DNA from: Rhizodiscina lignyota
Taxonomy: Eukaryota > Ascomycota > Dothideomycetes > Aulographales > Rhizodiscinaceae
Assembly: GCA_010015805.1 (NCBI GenBank)
Contig: ML978140.1
Span: 186,001 to 250,000 of the forward strand
Reading direction: 5' to 3'
DNA: 64,000 bases
Below, in pieces: positions 1-11,573 of the stretch. The position numbers and the translations under genes were made by a program. The notes below the pieces were generated by a model. It searched no databases. It worked only from the letters and a program-made list of their open reading frames with translations, and was not told where the DNA came from. Numbering within the stretch: position 1 is the first letter of the stretch; each line of letters starts with the position of its first letter.

Positions 1-312
1 ATCGAGCAATTCAAGTCGATACGCGAAGCCTCTAGCTCGAAGTTTCCCCGACGCAAGTATGTCCGTACGATCGACTTTCGCGTCATTCCTCGTATCGTCG
101 ACGTTGCATCGTTCGACCGCTTCAAAATAGACCTCACAGATCTGACACCCGCGGATGCCCTCGTGACCGCGCTCTACAACTTCGATCCCAGGGAGCTTCG
201 GCGCCTGATGAATAACTGGGAATTGAAGGGCGGCCGTACACAGTACGAGTTTATCAGGCGCTCTCTTAGAGAGGGTGTCTTTGCCGTAGAGATGTGGGAT
301 GCTGCTGGCTAA
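1..312 (+). CDS. C-terminal part of an unidentified protein (cut by left edge)
   Basis: Frame 1 is open from the first base to a TAA at 310-312, giving 103 residues that end EMWDAAG. The piece is mixed charged and hydrophobic, with several Arg-rich stretches (for example FPRRKYVRTIDFRVIPR) and a Leu/Arg-rich helix-like segment (FDPRELRRLMNNWELKGG). I do not recognise a family. The long stop-free frame and even composition make real coding likely, but the 5' part lies outside the window, so neither length nor function can be judged. The frame could also be a terminal exon. Confidence 0.5.
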   Translation: MEQFKSIREASSSKFPRRKYVRTIDFRVIPRIVDVASFDRFKIDLTDLTPADALVTALYNFDPRELRRLMNNWELKGGRTQYEFIRRSLREGVFAVEMWDAAG

Positions 313-383
313 GCTAGACTTTCGGTAACATGAATTCCTCTTTGATTTATAGCAGTTTACTCTCACAGCATTGAAAGATACGT

Positions 384-719
384 ATGGATCTGGACAGCCG
401 TCCAGAATCTCAAGACGGATTCAAGATGCTGTTCGAGCCTCAGGATGATGGAGAGTGGAGAGTGACAGAGTGTTTGATGCTCCGCACCGACACGCGCCAG
501 GGTATCTCGGAAAGGAAAGAAATCTCCCTCTACCACGGCGGAACCATGGTGTCGGGCTCTGGAAAAGAGGAGCTGAGTGTGGAAGATGCTCGAGCCCGGC
601 TGCGAGAATGGTCGTTTCCTGCCGGCTATGTGATCATCAAACAGCCATGGAAGTGTGAAGAGTGGGATGTGCTTAATGTGGTAGAGGCTCGCTCGCGAGA
701 AATCAAAAGGCAGGCTTAA
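384..719 (+). CDS. small hypothetical protein, 111 aa
   Basis: An intact ATG-to-TAA frame begins 72 bp after the stop of the left-edge gene, on the same strand. The product is 111 residues, acidic and then basic, with no signal peptide or membrane segment and no domain I know. An acceptor-like CTCACAG lies just upstream at about 362-368, so this may instead be a last exon of the preceding gene whose join I could not resolve; the preceding frame closes first at 310. An opposite-strand frame of similar length overlaps it, which lowers confidence. Confidence 0.35.
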   Translation: MDLDSRPESQDGFKMLFEPQDDGEWRVTECLMLRTDTRQGISERKEISLYHGGTMVSGSGKEELSVEDARARLREWSFPAGYVIIKQPWKCEEWDVLNVVEARSREIKRQA

Positions 720-2268
720 ATTCAAAGGTATAAATGAAGATGGCCAGCTAGCGAGAGGATATCATAGAGCCGTTCTCCTTGTCGCCGTCTTGAAACTGCC
801 TCTTATCGGAATGTAGTGGCGGAAGACCATCGTGGGGATGTAGATACATCTTGGACTCAGCCCAAGAGAATGATCGAAGATGAATGCAATGAGGTCTTTC
901 CCCTGAAGAGTGCGTACGAGCAGCGAGTCGACGTCTGGCGAAGCTCTTCTGCTTGGAGTATCGTGCGCTTGCCGCTTTATCGGCAGGCGTCTTTTCGTGT
1001 CGCGTCTTCACGTCTCCCTTTGGAGTCTTTCAACGCCAAACGCGCCATTCATCTGTCCGGTACCAATGATTCCGCGTGAGACGGAGCTTCGGATCTCAAG
1101 TAAATGATTCAAACCGCGTTGTTTCACAAGAGCTCCAAAGAGCACAAGGCCTGCACAACATCCTGAAGCTTCCGTCGGAGGAGCGACGGCCACCGCACGG
1201 GTTACGTATGTACCTGGTGGTGCACGATACTTGGATTCTTCCTCCGAGCATCAGTATTGTCATCACTAGGCTTTCCTTATTTATTTACTTTTTTCTCCTT
1301 CACTTTTATTTAATTTTCATGGCATTGTCATGCACGCCATGAGGTGTATTGTGCAATTCTCGGATCGAGTATTGTCTTCACAAGAGAGCTGATAAATATA
1401 GTTCTCATGCTTTGATTAAACCCAAGCGTACGAGGAAGAAGCTATGCGGGAGGAACACACACATCAAATTTCTAGGTGAGGCTGAGCGCGATATGTTTGA
1501 AGGAGCTTCTGCACGCTGACAGATTCTGCAAGCCTACGCAGAGGCCGGCCACAGGCCGCCAACACCATTACCTCAAAGCTTGTCCACTTGTCTAACAACG
1601 GGAGCGCTGCATGCGAAAATAATGGGGCTGAGCACTATTCAACTGTCTGGGTGCTCAGAATGGTGTGGTTGGATATGAGGAAGCTGTCGCAGGTTAGCCG
1701 CCGTTCGCGTTTCAGATGGCTCGCGATGCACCCGACCGACGGCAAACCGCACCCAATCCTCGCCATTGCAACGAAACAACGAGAAAAGGCTTGTGTGAGC
1801 TTGGCACAACCGCTTCTGGATGTTTCTCGATCCGAGCGACTCAGGCATGCCGGTGAAACGCACTGCGCCCACCGGATGTTGATGTACCTCGTGGAAGACG
1901 AGCGTGATCTCTGTAAAGCTTCTTCATAAAGAGCCTCTTTGCTTCCTGCGCTTGCTCTCCTGCAAAATTAGCACATCAATCGACGTTCCTGTCTTAGATT
2001 CCATTTGCTGTGCATCATATTTCTTTGACTCTTTGCTTGCCACATCAGCCTGTTCACAAGCCACACCAAACTATAACCTCTTGGCAAGAAACATATTTGT
2101 CCAAGTTAATTTCTTTCATGTGAGTATGCACTACAGAAGGCTATAAAATGGTATAGTCTTAAAGCCACCATCGTGATACAGCAGAACTAACAGTTTTACG
2201 CAGTAGTCTCTCCTTCCGAATACCTTCGCGCATTCTCCATCCTTGCCATTACATTTCAGCAACGCAAC
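720..2268. other. intergenic, no gene seen
   Basis: Only short overlapping frames without recognisable protein features occur here. A T-rich run lies around 1270-1320. The last 150 bp, C/T-rich and ending AACGCAAC before the ATG at 2269, look like the leader of the superoxide dismutase gene. Confidence 0.5.
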
Positions 2269-3213
2269 ATGCTCGTACAAACAATCTTCAGTGCATTAGC
2301 AGCCGCAACGATTGCAACAGCCGCCAATCAGAATCATACCGCTTCCATCGCCAACGACAACCCCGCGGGTGCGGCCTACATGGCAAGGCTCCCAGACAGA
2401 CCAGACACCACCATTCGCGGCAACATCACAGCAGTAACAGACCCAGACGGCAATGGTGTTCTATTCGCGGTGGATTTGGAAGGCTTGCCAATGGAAGGTG
2501 GCCCATTTCGTACGTCTTGACTCGGGTTCCAACCCTCCGAAGACCACGTGCTCATCTGCCAGCAGCGTACCACATCCACGACCACCCCGTTCCGTCAGAC
2601 GGGAACTGCACCGGCACTCTCGCTCATTTAGACCCCTGGCAACGAGGTGAAACACCTCCATGCGATGCAAACGCGCCCGCGACGTGTCAGGTTGGCGATC
2701 TGGCGGGAAAGCACGGCAAGGCGAAGGCGCCAACCTTTGCAGACAGGTATATTTCACCATATCCTCTCACACACTAAAATCAATGTTAACTGACAATCTT
2801 CCAGCTACACCGACCTGTACACATCTCTCCAGCAAGGCAAAGGCGCCTTCTTCGGCAACCGCAGCATCACAATCCACTTCGCCAACACGACGCGCATCAC
2901 GTGCGCCAACTTCACGCTAATCGCATCGGGCGAGCAGGGCGTGATTGGTGATAAGCCGAAGGCATCGGGAACACCACTTCCTCCTGGAGGTGTACCCGGT
3001 GCTGGAGGTTTCAATGGCACGTCCGCTTCTACGACGGGAGTTACACCTAGCACTACGGTATCGATGACAACACACGCTTCAACATTGTCTTCACCGTCCG
3101 GAACGAGCTCTGCAGCACCGCAGCAGTTCACAGGAGCAGCTGGTAGAGAAACGGTCGGCTTACTGGGCGTTGGCGTTGGCGCTCTTGCTGCTGTTGCGGT
3201 TGGCTTGGTATGA
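2269..3213 (+). CDS. GPI-anchored extracellular copper superoxide dismutase (SOD5-like), 3 exons, 276 aa
   Basis: Exons are 2269-2509, 2566-2746 and 2805-3213; introns are 56 and 58 bp, GT-AG. An alternative first acceptor lies 3 bp upstream at 2563. The product starts with a signal peptide (about residues 1-18). It carries the SOD copper ligands in order: an H-x-H pair in YHIHDH, a His in GKHGK and a His in ITIHF. Spacing and the Cys-flanked core resemble the fungal cell-wall SOD5 group, which uses copper only and disproportionates superoxide outside the cell. The C-terminal third is Ser/Thr/Gly-rich and ends in a hydrophobic tail (GLLGVGVGALAAVAVGLV), the pattern of a GPI anchor signal. Expected role is defence against oxidative bursts at the cell surface. 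It converges with the monooxygenase gene downstream. Family is confident, exact function inferred. Confidence 0.88.
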
Positions 3214-3522
3214 GAGCCAAGGTTTCTTGGAAGAAACGAGACTATAAGATAATGTATATTACTCATGTGCCGGGACAATGATTCATGGCGTTGGGGAAGC
3301 GCGGGTTAATGTACTGGTACGGACCTGCTGCTGTTGCTCACTGCTTCTGCAGAAGATTGTACGATTCCGCCGACGTTGGATGCCCCTCTTAACGAGATAG
3401 ACGAGGAGTTGTTGGACCTTTTGCAGATAGACTTAACTAGTGTCTAAATTTTAGATTTGCGTATCTAGAGCGCCTTGCTCCAATCTCAGTAAACATGAAC
3501 TGAGACTCCTGCTGAGTTCCGC
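3214..3522. other. convergent 3' region
   Basis: About 300 bp between two converging genes. It should hold both 3' untranslated regions. No further coding or repeat structure is apparent. Confidence 0.5.
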
Positions 3523-5298
3523 TCAAAGTCGCGCAAGTTTGCCGCCATTAGCAGTACTGAACTCAAACCCTTCATAGCCAGACTCTTTCTCCTTCCCAAT
3601 CTCCTTAATATACAGCGGAATACCGCCAGCGTAGTTCAACGCCTCCCTAGGCTTACCCGGTATGTTTGCGCCATTGTACCACGAATTCGTGTGGCCTCGC
3701 ACTCCCCTCAAGCTCAACTCATTCACTGTCGCCTTCCATTCCTGCTCCTTCTCAACCTTTGGATTGACCCTCGTCTTGCCGTCTTTCCGCATCTTATCGA
3801 ATAGATCAATCATCCAATCTCCCTGCAACTCAACGCACGACGGCCCATTGCTAAACGCCGTAGGGCCCTGCGGCCCATACGTGAAGTAGAAATTCGGGAA
3901 GCGGTTCGTCATCATCCCCAGATACGTATACGTGCCATCCTTCCACTTCTCCGTCAGCAACTCACCACCAAGGCCTTTAACCTCAATGTCCTTCAGTCCG
4001 CCCGTGATTGAATCAAAGCCCGTCGCTAGCGCAATGATGTCCAGCTCGTGGAACGTTCCGTCCTGCTGCCGGATCCCATTGGCTTCGAACCGCACGATCG
4101 GGTTCGTCTTGATGTCTATCACGTCGACATTCGGCCGGTTGAAGTGGTCGTAGAAGTCCTGCTCAAGAGACAACCGTTTGCCGCCAAAGGGATGTGGCGG
4201 TGTGGCAGGCGCGAGGAGCTCGGCTTTCCGTGGGTTGCCGACACGCTCGTGCACGCGGTTGCGCCAGTATTTGTAGGCTTCGTTGTTGGCTTTGAGTTCG
4301 CGGGTCATGTCGTAGTAGTTGTTCATTAGGAAGCGGAATCCTCCCTGGGCGTGAATTAGCACATATATTTGTGGAGGGGCCTGAGAGTCGGTTCAGCGTA
4401 CCATGTTCCAAAGCATGTTGAACATCTCTTGCCTCTGCTCCGGGGTATGATCAAACATCAGCTCGGGCCGGTACTGGTAGAGGAATCCATTGTAGTTGTT
4501 CCATCGCTGATTGAACAGCTCGGGATACTTCAGCTTGTCCTTCTCCTGCTCTTCTTTCGTAAGATATACTTGACGCATGGGACAGGCCAAGTTTGGCGTG
4601 CGCTGGAACATTTTCAAGCTCCCATTGTCCCCAATTTCTCGCGCCCATTCTTGGGTGATCTGCACGCCTGTGGCACCGGTGCCTACGACACCGCACTTCT
4701 TGCCCCGGACATCGACGCCCTCGTGCGGCCAGAAGGATGAGTGATGAATGATGCCTTTGAAAGAGTCGAGGCCTTCCCAGTCTGGAAAATACCGCTTCGC
4801 CGCAAAGCCCAAACTAGCAATGAAGTGGCGGGTGCGGAAAGTCCGCCCAGTGTCACAATAGATGGTCCACATGTCATCTGTCTCGTCGAAATGAGCTTTG
4901 GTCACCTTAGAGTTGAAGACAGTGTCTTTCTTAATGCCCAGTTTGCGGTCGACATGATTAAAGTACTTGCGCAGCTCGTAGTGGTCAGGGTAGTGCGAAC
5001 TCCACGTCCAGTCCTCGTACACTTCAGGCAGGGAATACGCGTAGATTGGATACTGGCTGTCAACGCGGGCCCCAGGATATGCATTCCAGTGCCAGATACC
5101 TCCAAGGCCAGAACCTGCCTCGATAATTTTGGCAGTGAAGCCTTTCTTGCGGAGCTTGTGGAGTAGGTAGCAGCCCGCAAAGCCTGCGCCCACGACGATG
5201 GCGTCCAGCGTTTCGACATTCGGATTTATGATATCTGCCCCATTGAATTGGCCGGTGGCAGAATCATGTTCGCCTAGATCCCGCTGCATTGATGCCAT
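3523..5298 (-). CDS. Baeyer-Villiger type flavin monooxygenase, 2 exons, 572 aa
   Basis: Exons on the minus strand are 5298-4402 and 4344-3523, joined over a 57-bp GT-AG intron. The product has an N-terminal FAD Rossmann motif VVGAGFAG (about residues 35-42). It carries the Baeyer-Villiger fingerprint FKGIIHHSSFWP (about 180-191, consensus FxGxxxHxxxW), a second nucleotide motif GTGATG (about 206-211, NADPH) and a C-terminal ATGFD motif. These features define class B flavoprotein monooxygenases of the cyclohexanone/steroid monooxygenase type, which insert oxygen next to ketones using FAD and NADPH. Length matches the family. The frame extends upstream to an ATG at 5385, but that adds a hydrophobic leader unlike the family, so I prefer the ATG at 5298. 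Substrate is unknown. No biosynthetic cluster is visible next to it. Confidence 0.93.
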
Positions 5299-6418
5299 GT
5301 CGATGGGTTTTGAACCTCTTGTACTGTAGATGAATTGTCGAAAGAAATGGAGTGTAATGCCGAAAAGAAACAGAAACTCCTTCACATTGCTTCTACATTG
5401 CCGGGTATAAGATCTAGATGGACATGCAGAGATATATGGAGCTGGAACGTTATTGCTTGTTGCATGTCCCGCTCCAATTGGGAGCTTCCAAGACCGAGGT
5501 CAGTGGTGACGAGAAGAGGAGAAGGAGGAAAGTGGCGTGCCTTTCACCGTTACTCCAATACATTACCTCTAGCTCCAGACAGCTCGACACAGGTACCATT
5601 TGAATCGTTCTGCCGTGCCTTCCGAGATATTCGTTTTCCGTAGGGCTTCTCGGTCTTGCATTCATGTCGACCTCTTGCGAAAACCCGGCGACTGGGGACT
5701 CGAAGATCAAGCTATGTATGTCACGCAGGTCTAGATAAGCAGCGCGCGTCTGCTGCGCTTCCTTTCGACCGAAATCCCATCGTTAGCCGCTGGAACTCAC
5801 ATTATTGTGCCGAAAGCTGTGTTGCTCAATGTTCGGCCGGTGAAGGCAAATCACGGCTGTATTTTGTAGAAGGCTTTGAGAAAAGAACTGTAAGCAACGA
5901 TTCCAAGGAAATGAAAGTGCATCCAGAAATGCAATTGTGAGATGACCCACATAAGTATCTCAATACCGACATCGTCTTAAGGAGACACACAAACAAACAC
6001 AAAGTAAATATGTGCGATATGAAGATGAGATGTGGAAAGTAAACTCTCTGGATAACGGCCGAGGATAACCCTAACCCTACGCACGCCCTGTAAAGCTCGG
6101 AGTGGTATCCTTAGTATATGAATCGGTTGAGAGGAATTCAAATTAGAAGACGAGACATTTCTGCACTGCGTTTAGAATACGCTTAGATATTTTTCATTTC
6201 ACGGGAACCGACGTGTATATACAGTTCTCTGGCCCAAGCAAGGTTTTCATGTCGCTCGTAAGCAATTGTCTGACACGCACATTGGCCCTCTCATCAATAA
6301 ACTGATGTCCGTGTGCTTAATGCCACAATCATATAACTAAGCAGGCAATCCTCACAGGGCCTCAGCATTGTCGACGGAAACCCCCAAACCCCCACGCTAT
6401 GCAAAAATCCTATCACTG
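5299..6418. other. intergenic, with a two-unit telomere-like motif
   Basis: Upstream region of the monooxygenase and 3' side of Sld3. No convincing gene. Two tandem AACCCT units lie at 6067-6078. The rest is unremarkable. Confidence 0.45.
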
Positions 6419-9244
6419 CTATGCAATATCATTATCATCATTCCATCCGAGTGCATCGTAAATCGAGCCTTCTTGCGCCTTCGCTGGCCCCTTAGCATTG
6501 CCATTCGATAGAGGAAGTGAAGGCATTTTGTTTGGAGGAGTTGCAAAGACATTATCATGCCCAGACTCTACGGGTCCCATTGACGGCCCCTTCGACTTGC
6601 GTGACGGAGTGCTCGGGATACCATCAGCCCCACTTCTCAGATGAGAAGATTGTGGTCCAGTCTTCATCGCCGAGTCTGGAATTTGATACTCCAAGATCGA
6701 GGTTGTTCTTCCAGGTCCCCGCGAGGGCGTGCTTTGCACAAATGGTGGGCGAGGATCAACATTAGTGTCATGTCGCGGTCGAATCGCAGAAGACGGAACG
6801 AAAGAACTGCCGGGCGCTCCGGCAAAGTCGTGGCCGAGAATGGCCTTGGAGGTGCGATTCGGCGTGGCAGCGACGCTAGAAAACTTGTTCGCACGCTTCG
6901 GCGTGGCACCAACTTGAACGCTTTGCAAGCTCTTGGCAGCTATACTAGAGTCAGCGTAGTGCATGGTAGGCGAGTCACAATGCTCACCACCTATTTTGCT
7001 TCCAGAAGTAGTCCTCTTTTGCGCAAAGTCAACATTTTCTTTAACAGCAGCGCCTCTGTTCGGCTTCTTCAGAGTACTGATGGCATCTCTAAGCTGCTCC
7101 TGGACGCTTGCCTTCTTGCGTAATTTCGCTTCGCTCGCCGCCGAAAGTGCTGAAAGGTCGACTTCACGCTTGCTCAAACGCTTAAAGTGGGCAAATGAGC
7201 CACGAGCAGATCCTTGGGAACTGCTCTCTGTGAGAGGAATGGACAGCATCGCGGGCGTTTGACTTCGTTCGCGCTTCATCCCAGGAATGGCAGCCGAGTC
7301 TGATGCAAATCGTACAAGGGATGGGGTCCTGGATGGCTTCTGTGCAGACGTCTCGGTTTTGACTCGATGGAGGGGCTTTCGGGAATGGCTATCGTCTTTA
7401 TTCACACTTGTCGATGCGGGCTGTGGTGGTTTGCGTATCACAGACGATCCTGGCTTCACAGTGGAAGTCTTCGAAGGAGAAGGACCCGGAACTGCTCCTA
7501 GCTTTTTGCCTAGGGATGAAACCAGCTGAGGAAGGCGGGACATGTAACTAAAGCTCCGTCAATATGGAAAGCAAACAAGATAGCTGTGAGTCTCACAATG
7601 GGAGAACGACTTCGCTGTAGAAGTCGGGCAAGACATCGTTTCCTGTTCCGCGCAGAGGTGTCGACCTCGAGGCATCCAATTTGCCATTCCTTTTGGGTGT
7701 AAATATTGACGAAGAGTCGCCGTCCTCATCAATCGATTGCCAGATGCATAACTTATCGACCAAAAGATCAAGAGCAAGACTGAGATCCTGCGGCGGCTTT
7801 TTTGTTGTCTTTGGCTTTTTGTCTGATGTCTCTGTGGACCTGCCTTCTGCCTCGCGGTGCGCTTCGTCGGGGTCCACGGTGTTCTGTGAGAAGCCAGGAG
7901 ATGCTTCCAAAGCCAAGGTCTCTAGCATCAGTATAATCTGGATCAACGTCTCTCTCAGTCGCAGACAAGTCAGCCGCCTCCTCATAAAGGCTTCAGCAGA
8001 TTCATCTGCGCGACGTCGAGCTGGGCTGGAATCGTCTGATTTCCACCACCTCTTGACGAAATCTTCCTCCAGCGGAAACATGCCAGCTTTTGTTGGATGT
8101 AATCGCTTTGCAGGTTTCCTCTTCGCAGGTGTATTTGATGGTAGTTCCTCATCAGAAAGATCCAGGACCGGCGTATTTTTGACGATTTCAGGGAGCTTTT
8201 CACGGTATTTTTTGTCCACTGCAGAGGAAGACAGGCATACGGACCGGAGGAACTGGGCGAGTTCTGACACGTTCAATGTTTGGTCTACTGATGTGAAAGC
8301 AGCTCTGGCCTTGGACAGTGGACCCTTGGCAAAGAAAGCCAGGGATGTCTTTGAAAGGTAGAGTGTTTCCATGTATTGACATATCAGTCGTTCGAAGATT
8401 TGCCGTGCCGTGAGTCGCAGGTCAACCGGCTCGTCAGCAACAGGAGGCTCTTCTGGCATGGATTTGGGATTGCCGATCTCCATTTGTGAGTCGTCCGCAT
8501 TCATGTCTTGTAAATGACCCGTAGCTGAGGGCTGCTGTGCAGGCTTGGGAGTGAATGAGCGACCGTCGATCGACGTTCTCCTCGAAATGGCTCGTTCCGA
8601 GTTTGTGTCTTTCTCGTCTGTTTCAGTCCTCTTGCGCTTCGAATTTGCATTCTGCGATATGGGAAGCAGCGGTACCCTCCCAGCAATCCTCCCAGCAGTC
8701 TCTCCATGCAAGTCCTTCGCCTTGACCCAATGTGCCAGCTTGCAAAGTGCATACGTGTCTTTCTGTACTCGCTCAATGGCATACATGGACTTGTCCATAT
8801 CCATCTTGGCGATGAGAACGACTGGTGGTTCTGACGCTGCATTCTCTTGCAATTGGCTTGAGCACTCGAGCTCGTCAATGTGTGCGGAAAAGAACCGCGA
8901 TTGTGAGACGGGAGAGGAATTTGAGGCCGTATCGAGGTAGCATAGAGGCAATTTGGATCGTTCGAGGAGGTGCAGAGGCTTCATGGTGTATGGTTTTCCA
9001 TACATTGACGGAGGGTGTGGCTATGTAGTATTAGCTATCGCGTTGGCGAGTGAGTGGGAAAGCGTCTGCATACTCGAAGAGTGAAGGATTTCTTGTCGAC
9101 ATGTCCTGCAAGCTCGGCCTCTGCCTTTCGCTTCTTCGAGATTTTTTTCTCTTCATCGCGCTTTGCTGATGATAGCGTGTCGCGTTGGGTTTGCGACTCT
9201 TCCGTGGCCAGCTCAGGGAGTGATCCATCATGAATATCGGTCAT
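6419..9244 (-). CDS. sld3: DNA replication initiation regulator Sld3, 3 exons, 907 aa
   Basis: Exons on the minus strand are 9244-9074, 9020-7597 and 7547-6419; introns are 53 and 49 bp. After a short charged N-terminus comes the fungal Sld3 core: a motif around KPLHLLERSKLPLCYLD, then the FSAHIDELE and ERVQKDTYALCKLAHW segments. The central Sld3-Treslin segment is recognisable by METLYLSKTSLAFFAKGPLS. Sld3 is phosphorylated by S-phase CDK, recruits Cdc45 to the loaded Mcm2-7 helicase and licenses origin firing. The C-terminal third is disordered and rich in S/T-P and basic residues, fitting CDK and Dpb11-type regulation. The joins restore one frame through FYMSRLPQLV, a segment typical of fungal Sld3. 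An ATG at 9295 would add 17 residues. Identification rests on remembered family motifs. Confidence 0.85.
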
Positions 9245-10008
9245 AATAATTCGTAAATGGGTGATTGATGTAGCACATAGCTCATAACGCGTCAATCTTG
9301 GACCAGACGTTATGAAGATGTGCGTAGGTTTGTTCGTGTTGAAGAGGAGATGCGGCGTGGAGTCGCGTCTCGTTGGACGCGCCCATCTCGGATCTAGCCG
9401 AGCTTCCGAACGCCTCCACCATCACCCTCTCAAGTCAATCTTTCCAAGAGCTACAGAGTAGGCCAAACTTGAATAAATCACTTGGAGTTTCGACTCAGGC
9501 ATGGTGGACGAGTTTTGCTTGGATGGCTGAGAAAGTCTGACTTTTGTCTGTGTCCATACTATACAGGTGTGAAGCTAAGCAGAAAAGAAGTGTATGTCCA
9601 CCGTCCCGCACCATACTCCATCGATACGGAGAACAGTATCTCCACTGTTATTACAGGGTATAATCCAATTGAGACCCCCAGTTGTTAAACGTGCCTTTTT
9701 GAAACTCAGCAGAAGATGCTTCTGAGATGTCGAAATTGACGCCTCATTCAGCAATGTGTCCATGCATGGCAAAATCCGGTATGCGCCTTTCCATGCAATA
9801 ACATGTCTCTAATCGCCCACTGGTGGAAGAGACGTTTGACGTAGATTCATGATTCGTTCTAGTCGTTCGGTTGGTCGACTCTCGTTGCCACTTGCTCATG
9901 GAGCTGGCATAGGTGCGTAGCCGGAATCCGAGCGTTCACGAGGGTCCGCCAAGAATTCTTCTCCTTCTATTGGGGAATAAGTTTTAGTAAAGTCAATTCT
10001 TGAAATGC
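9245..10008. promoter_or_regulatory. Sld3 upstream region with an MluI cell-cycle box
   Basis: Between the 3' end of Caf40 and the Sld3 start. A perfect ACGCGT lies at 9287-9292, about 43 bp before the chosen ATG; in yeasts this is the MBF (Mbp1/Swi6) site of G1/S genes. The remaining 600 bp show no gene. Confidence 0.45.
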
Positions 10009-11175
10009 TTAATGCAGACCTTGAGTGATTGCACCAGCATTAAAGTCCATCTGGTTGTCAGAAAGGTTGATCAGTAGCTGCGCGAGGCAACGTTTCGTTG
10101 CCGCATCATCGCGGAGGACGGACGAGAAGGTTGCGTCGCGAAGAGGCTCCGGGAGACACTGGCGGAGGGCCTCTCTGGCGCGCGCATTGTCGCTCAGCCT
10201 CAAGAAGCAGCGAACGACATGCTTCAGAAGTCGAACAGTCTGTTGCTCGACTAATTGCTGGACCATGTTGCTGAGGACCGTGCCAACGGCATAGAAGCGC
10301 TCGTAAGTCTGGCAGATGTATGCTAGGCCAACATCGTCCATCAGAATCTTCTGCACAATGAAGATGGCGACAGTCTTGCTCAGCTCTGATCCAGTCTCCA
10401 TGATGCGCAAGCAGAGAGGGATGATCTCGGTGGTGAGGAGGAAGTTGATCACGTCGGAAGAGTCATTCTTGACCAGAGCGCCGATGACACCCAGTGAAGT
10501 GAGGCGAAGGTACTCGAAGGGTCGCGACTTGGAGGTGGTGTTGAGGAACGGGTACAGGAAGAGGGGAATGTGAGCTGCTCCCAATCAGACATAACCGAGC
10601 CAACATGACATCGGCGAGCACGACACATACCATTCAGAAAGAGCTGCCTGGTATCCGTGTGAGACGCGATGCACTGAAGAAGTGCGAGCGCGTTGCAGAC
10701 TCTGTTAGACGCGGCGGCGGTAAGCTGCGAGGGATTCAAGAGCGGGTACACCGAGATGATCTCCTGGAGGAGCGAAGTCATGACGCCTGTTGAAAATGAG
10801 CAAAATAGCAGGGCGCATTGAGTAGAGCATACCGAAGGAGTGCCACAGAATCAACGCCAGCTCAGGAACCTGCTCGCGCTTCTTGCTCAACTCGAGCAGC
10901 GCGGTCTCGCGGGTCGTTGGGTTCATGAGCTGCGCGATCCACTCCAGCATGCGGCGATTCTCATCGCTGATGCCTTGCTCGACGTTTGACATGTTCGCGA
11001 CGTGGTCGCCGCCCGTCAAACCGGCGAGACTGGGCGTCGTCGAGGCGTTGCTTGTTGCGGCCATTCTGTTGTAGTGCTGCGGATTGACGTGCTGCTGGGC
11101 GCCGTGGTGAGTGTTCTGGTGGTTCCAGTCGGAGAACTGCTGGTGAGAGAAGACATGTTGCTGCTGGCCCAGCAT
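10009..11175 (-). CDS. CAF40: CCR4-NOT complex subunit Caf40/Rcd1 (CNOT9), 3 exons, 354 aa
   Basis: Exons on the minus strand are 11175-10833, 10786-10631 and 10574-10009; introns are 46 and 56 bp. Residues about 1-80 are Gln/His/Asn-rich and disordered. The rest is the highly conserved Rcd1 armadillo-type fold, seen in [58 protein letters not shown] and the C-terminal [13 protein letters not shown]. Caf40 binds the Not1 scaffold and helps recruit mRNAs and repressors for deadenylation and translational silencing. The frame stays open to an ATG at 11319, adding 48 residues; I chose 11175 because it has a good context (CAAGATG) and the extension resembles leader sequence. It is transcribed divergently from the Gal4-like regulator. 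Confidence 0.95.
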
Positions 11176-11573
11176 CTTGGCGGGCGATATCGCGGGCTGC
11201 GCGGCTGGTTGCAGTGAATGGGCGTGGTGAAGTGAAAATGGGTGGGTGATGTGCAGGTCTGTTGGCGGATGTCTCGCTCGCCCAGCCTTGCCTGGAGCTA
11301 CCGCTGACCCCTGCACCACCCCTGCCAGCCTCCCCGCTGCGGCTCTGCGCTAACGAAGTTTAAGTTAGCGAATCGCCACAGTCTTCCGCTGGCTACTTCG
11401 ACGGCGGGCATCCTGGCATCTGATATGCATCTATGTATTTTCTCTCTGTCTCTTATCTATTTTGGTCTATTTATTCTATGTTCTTCCTCAGGAGTGGCTT
11501 TCACAACGGAACAGTAACCGGAGCCTGGAGAACTTCCATGTCGCTTCTCTCTCCTTAGTCAAAGACGGCCATC
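11176..11573. promoter_or_regulatory. divergent promoter, Caf40 / Gal4-like factor
   Basis: A 398-bp head-to-head intergenic region. A long pyrimidine/T-rich stretch (about 11425-11500) precedes the regulator and looks like a fungal promoter or leader. I found no CGG-N11-CCG Gal4 site by eye. Confidence 0.5.

Noticed and set aside
1588-1929. 113-codon plus-strand frame in the left intergenic region
   Set aside because: No ATG-supported start, no domain and an overlapping antisense frame of similar quality.
7681-8361. 226-codon plus-strand frame inside Sld3
   Set aside because: Ser/Phe-rich antisense of conserved Sld3 coding sequence.
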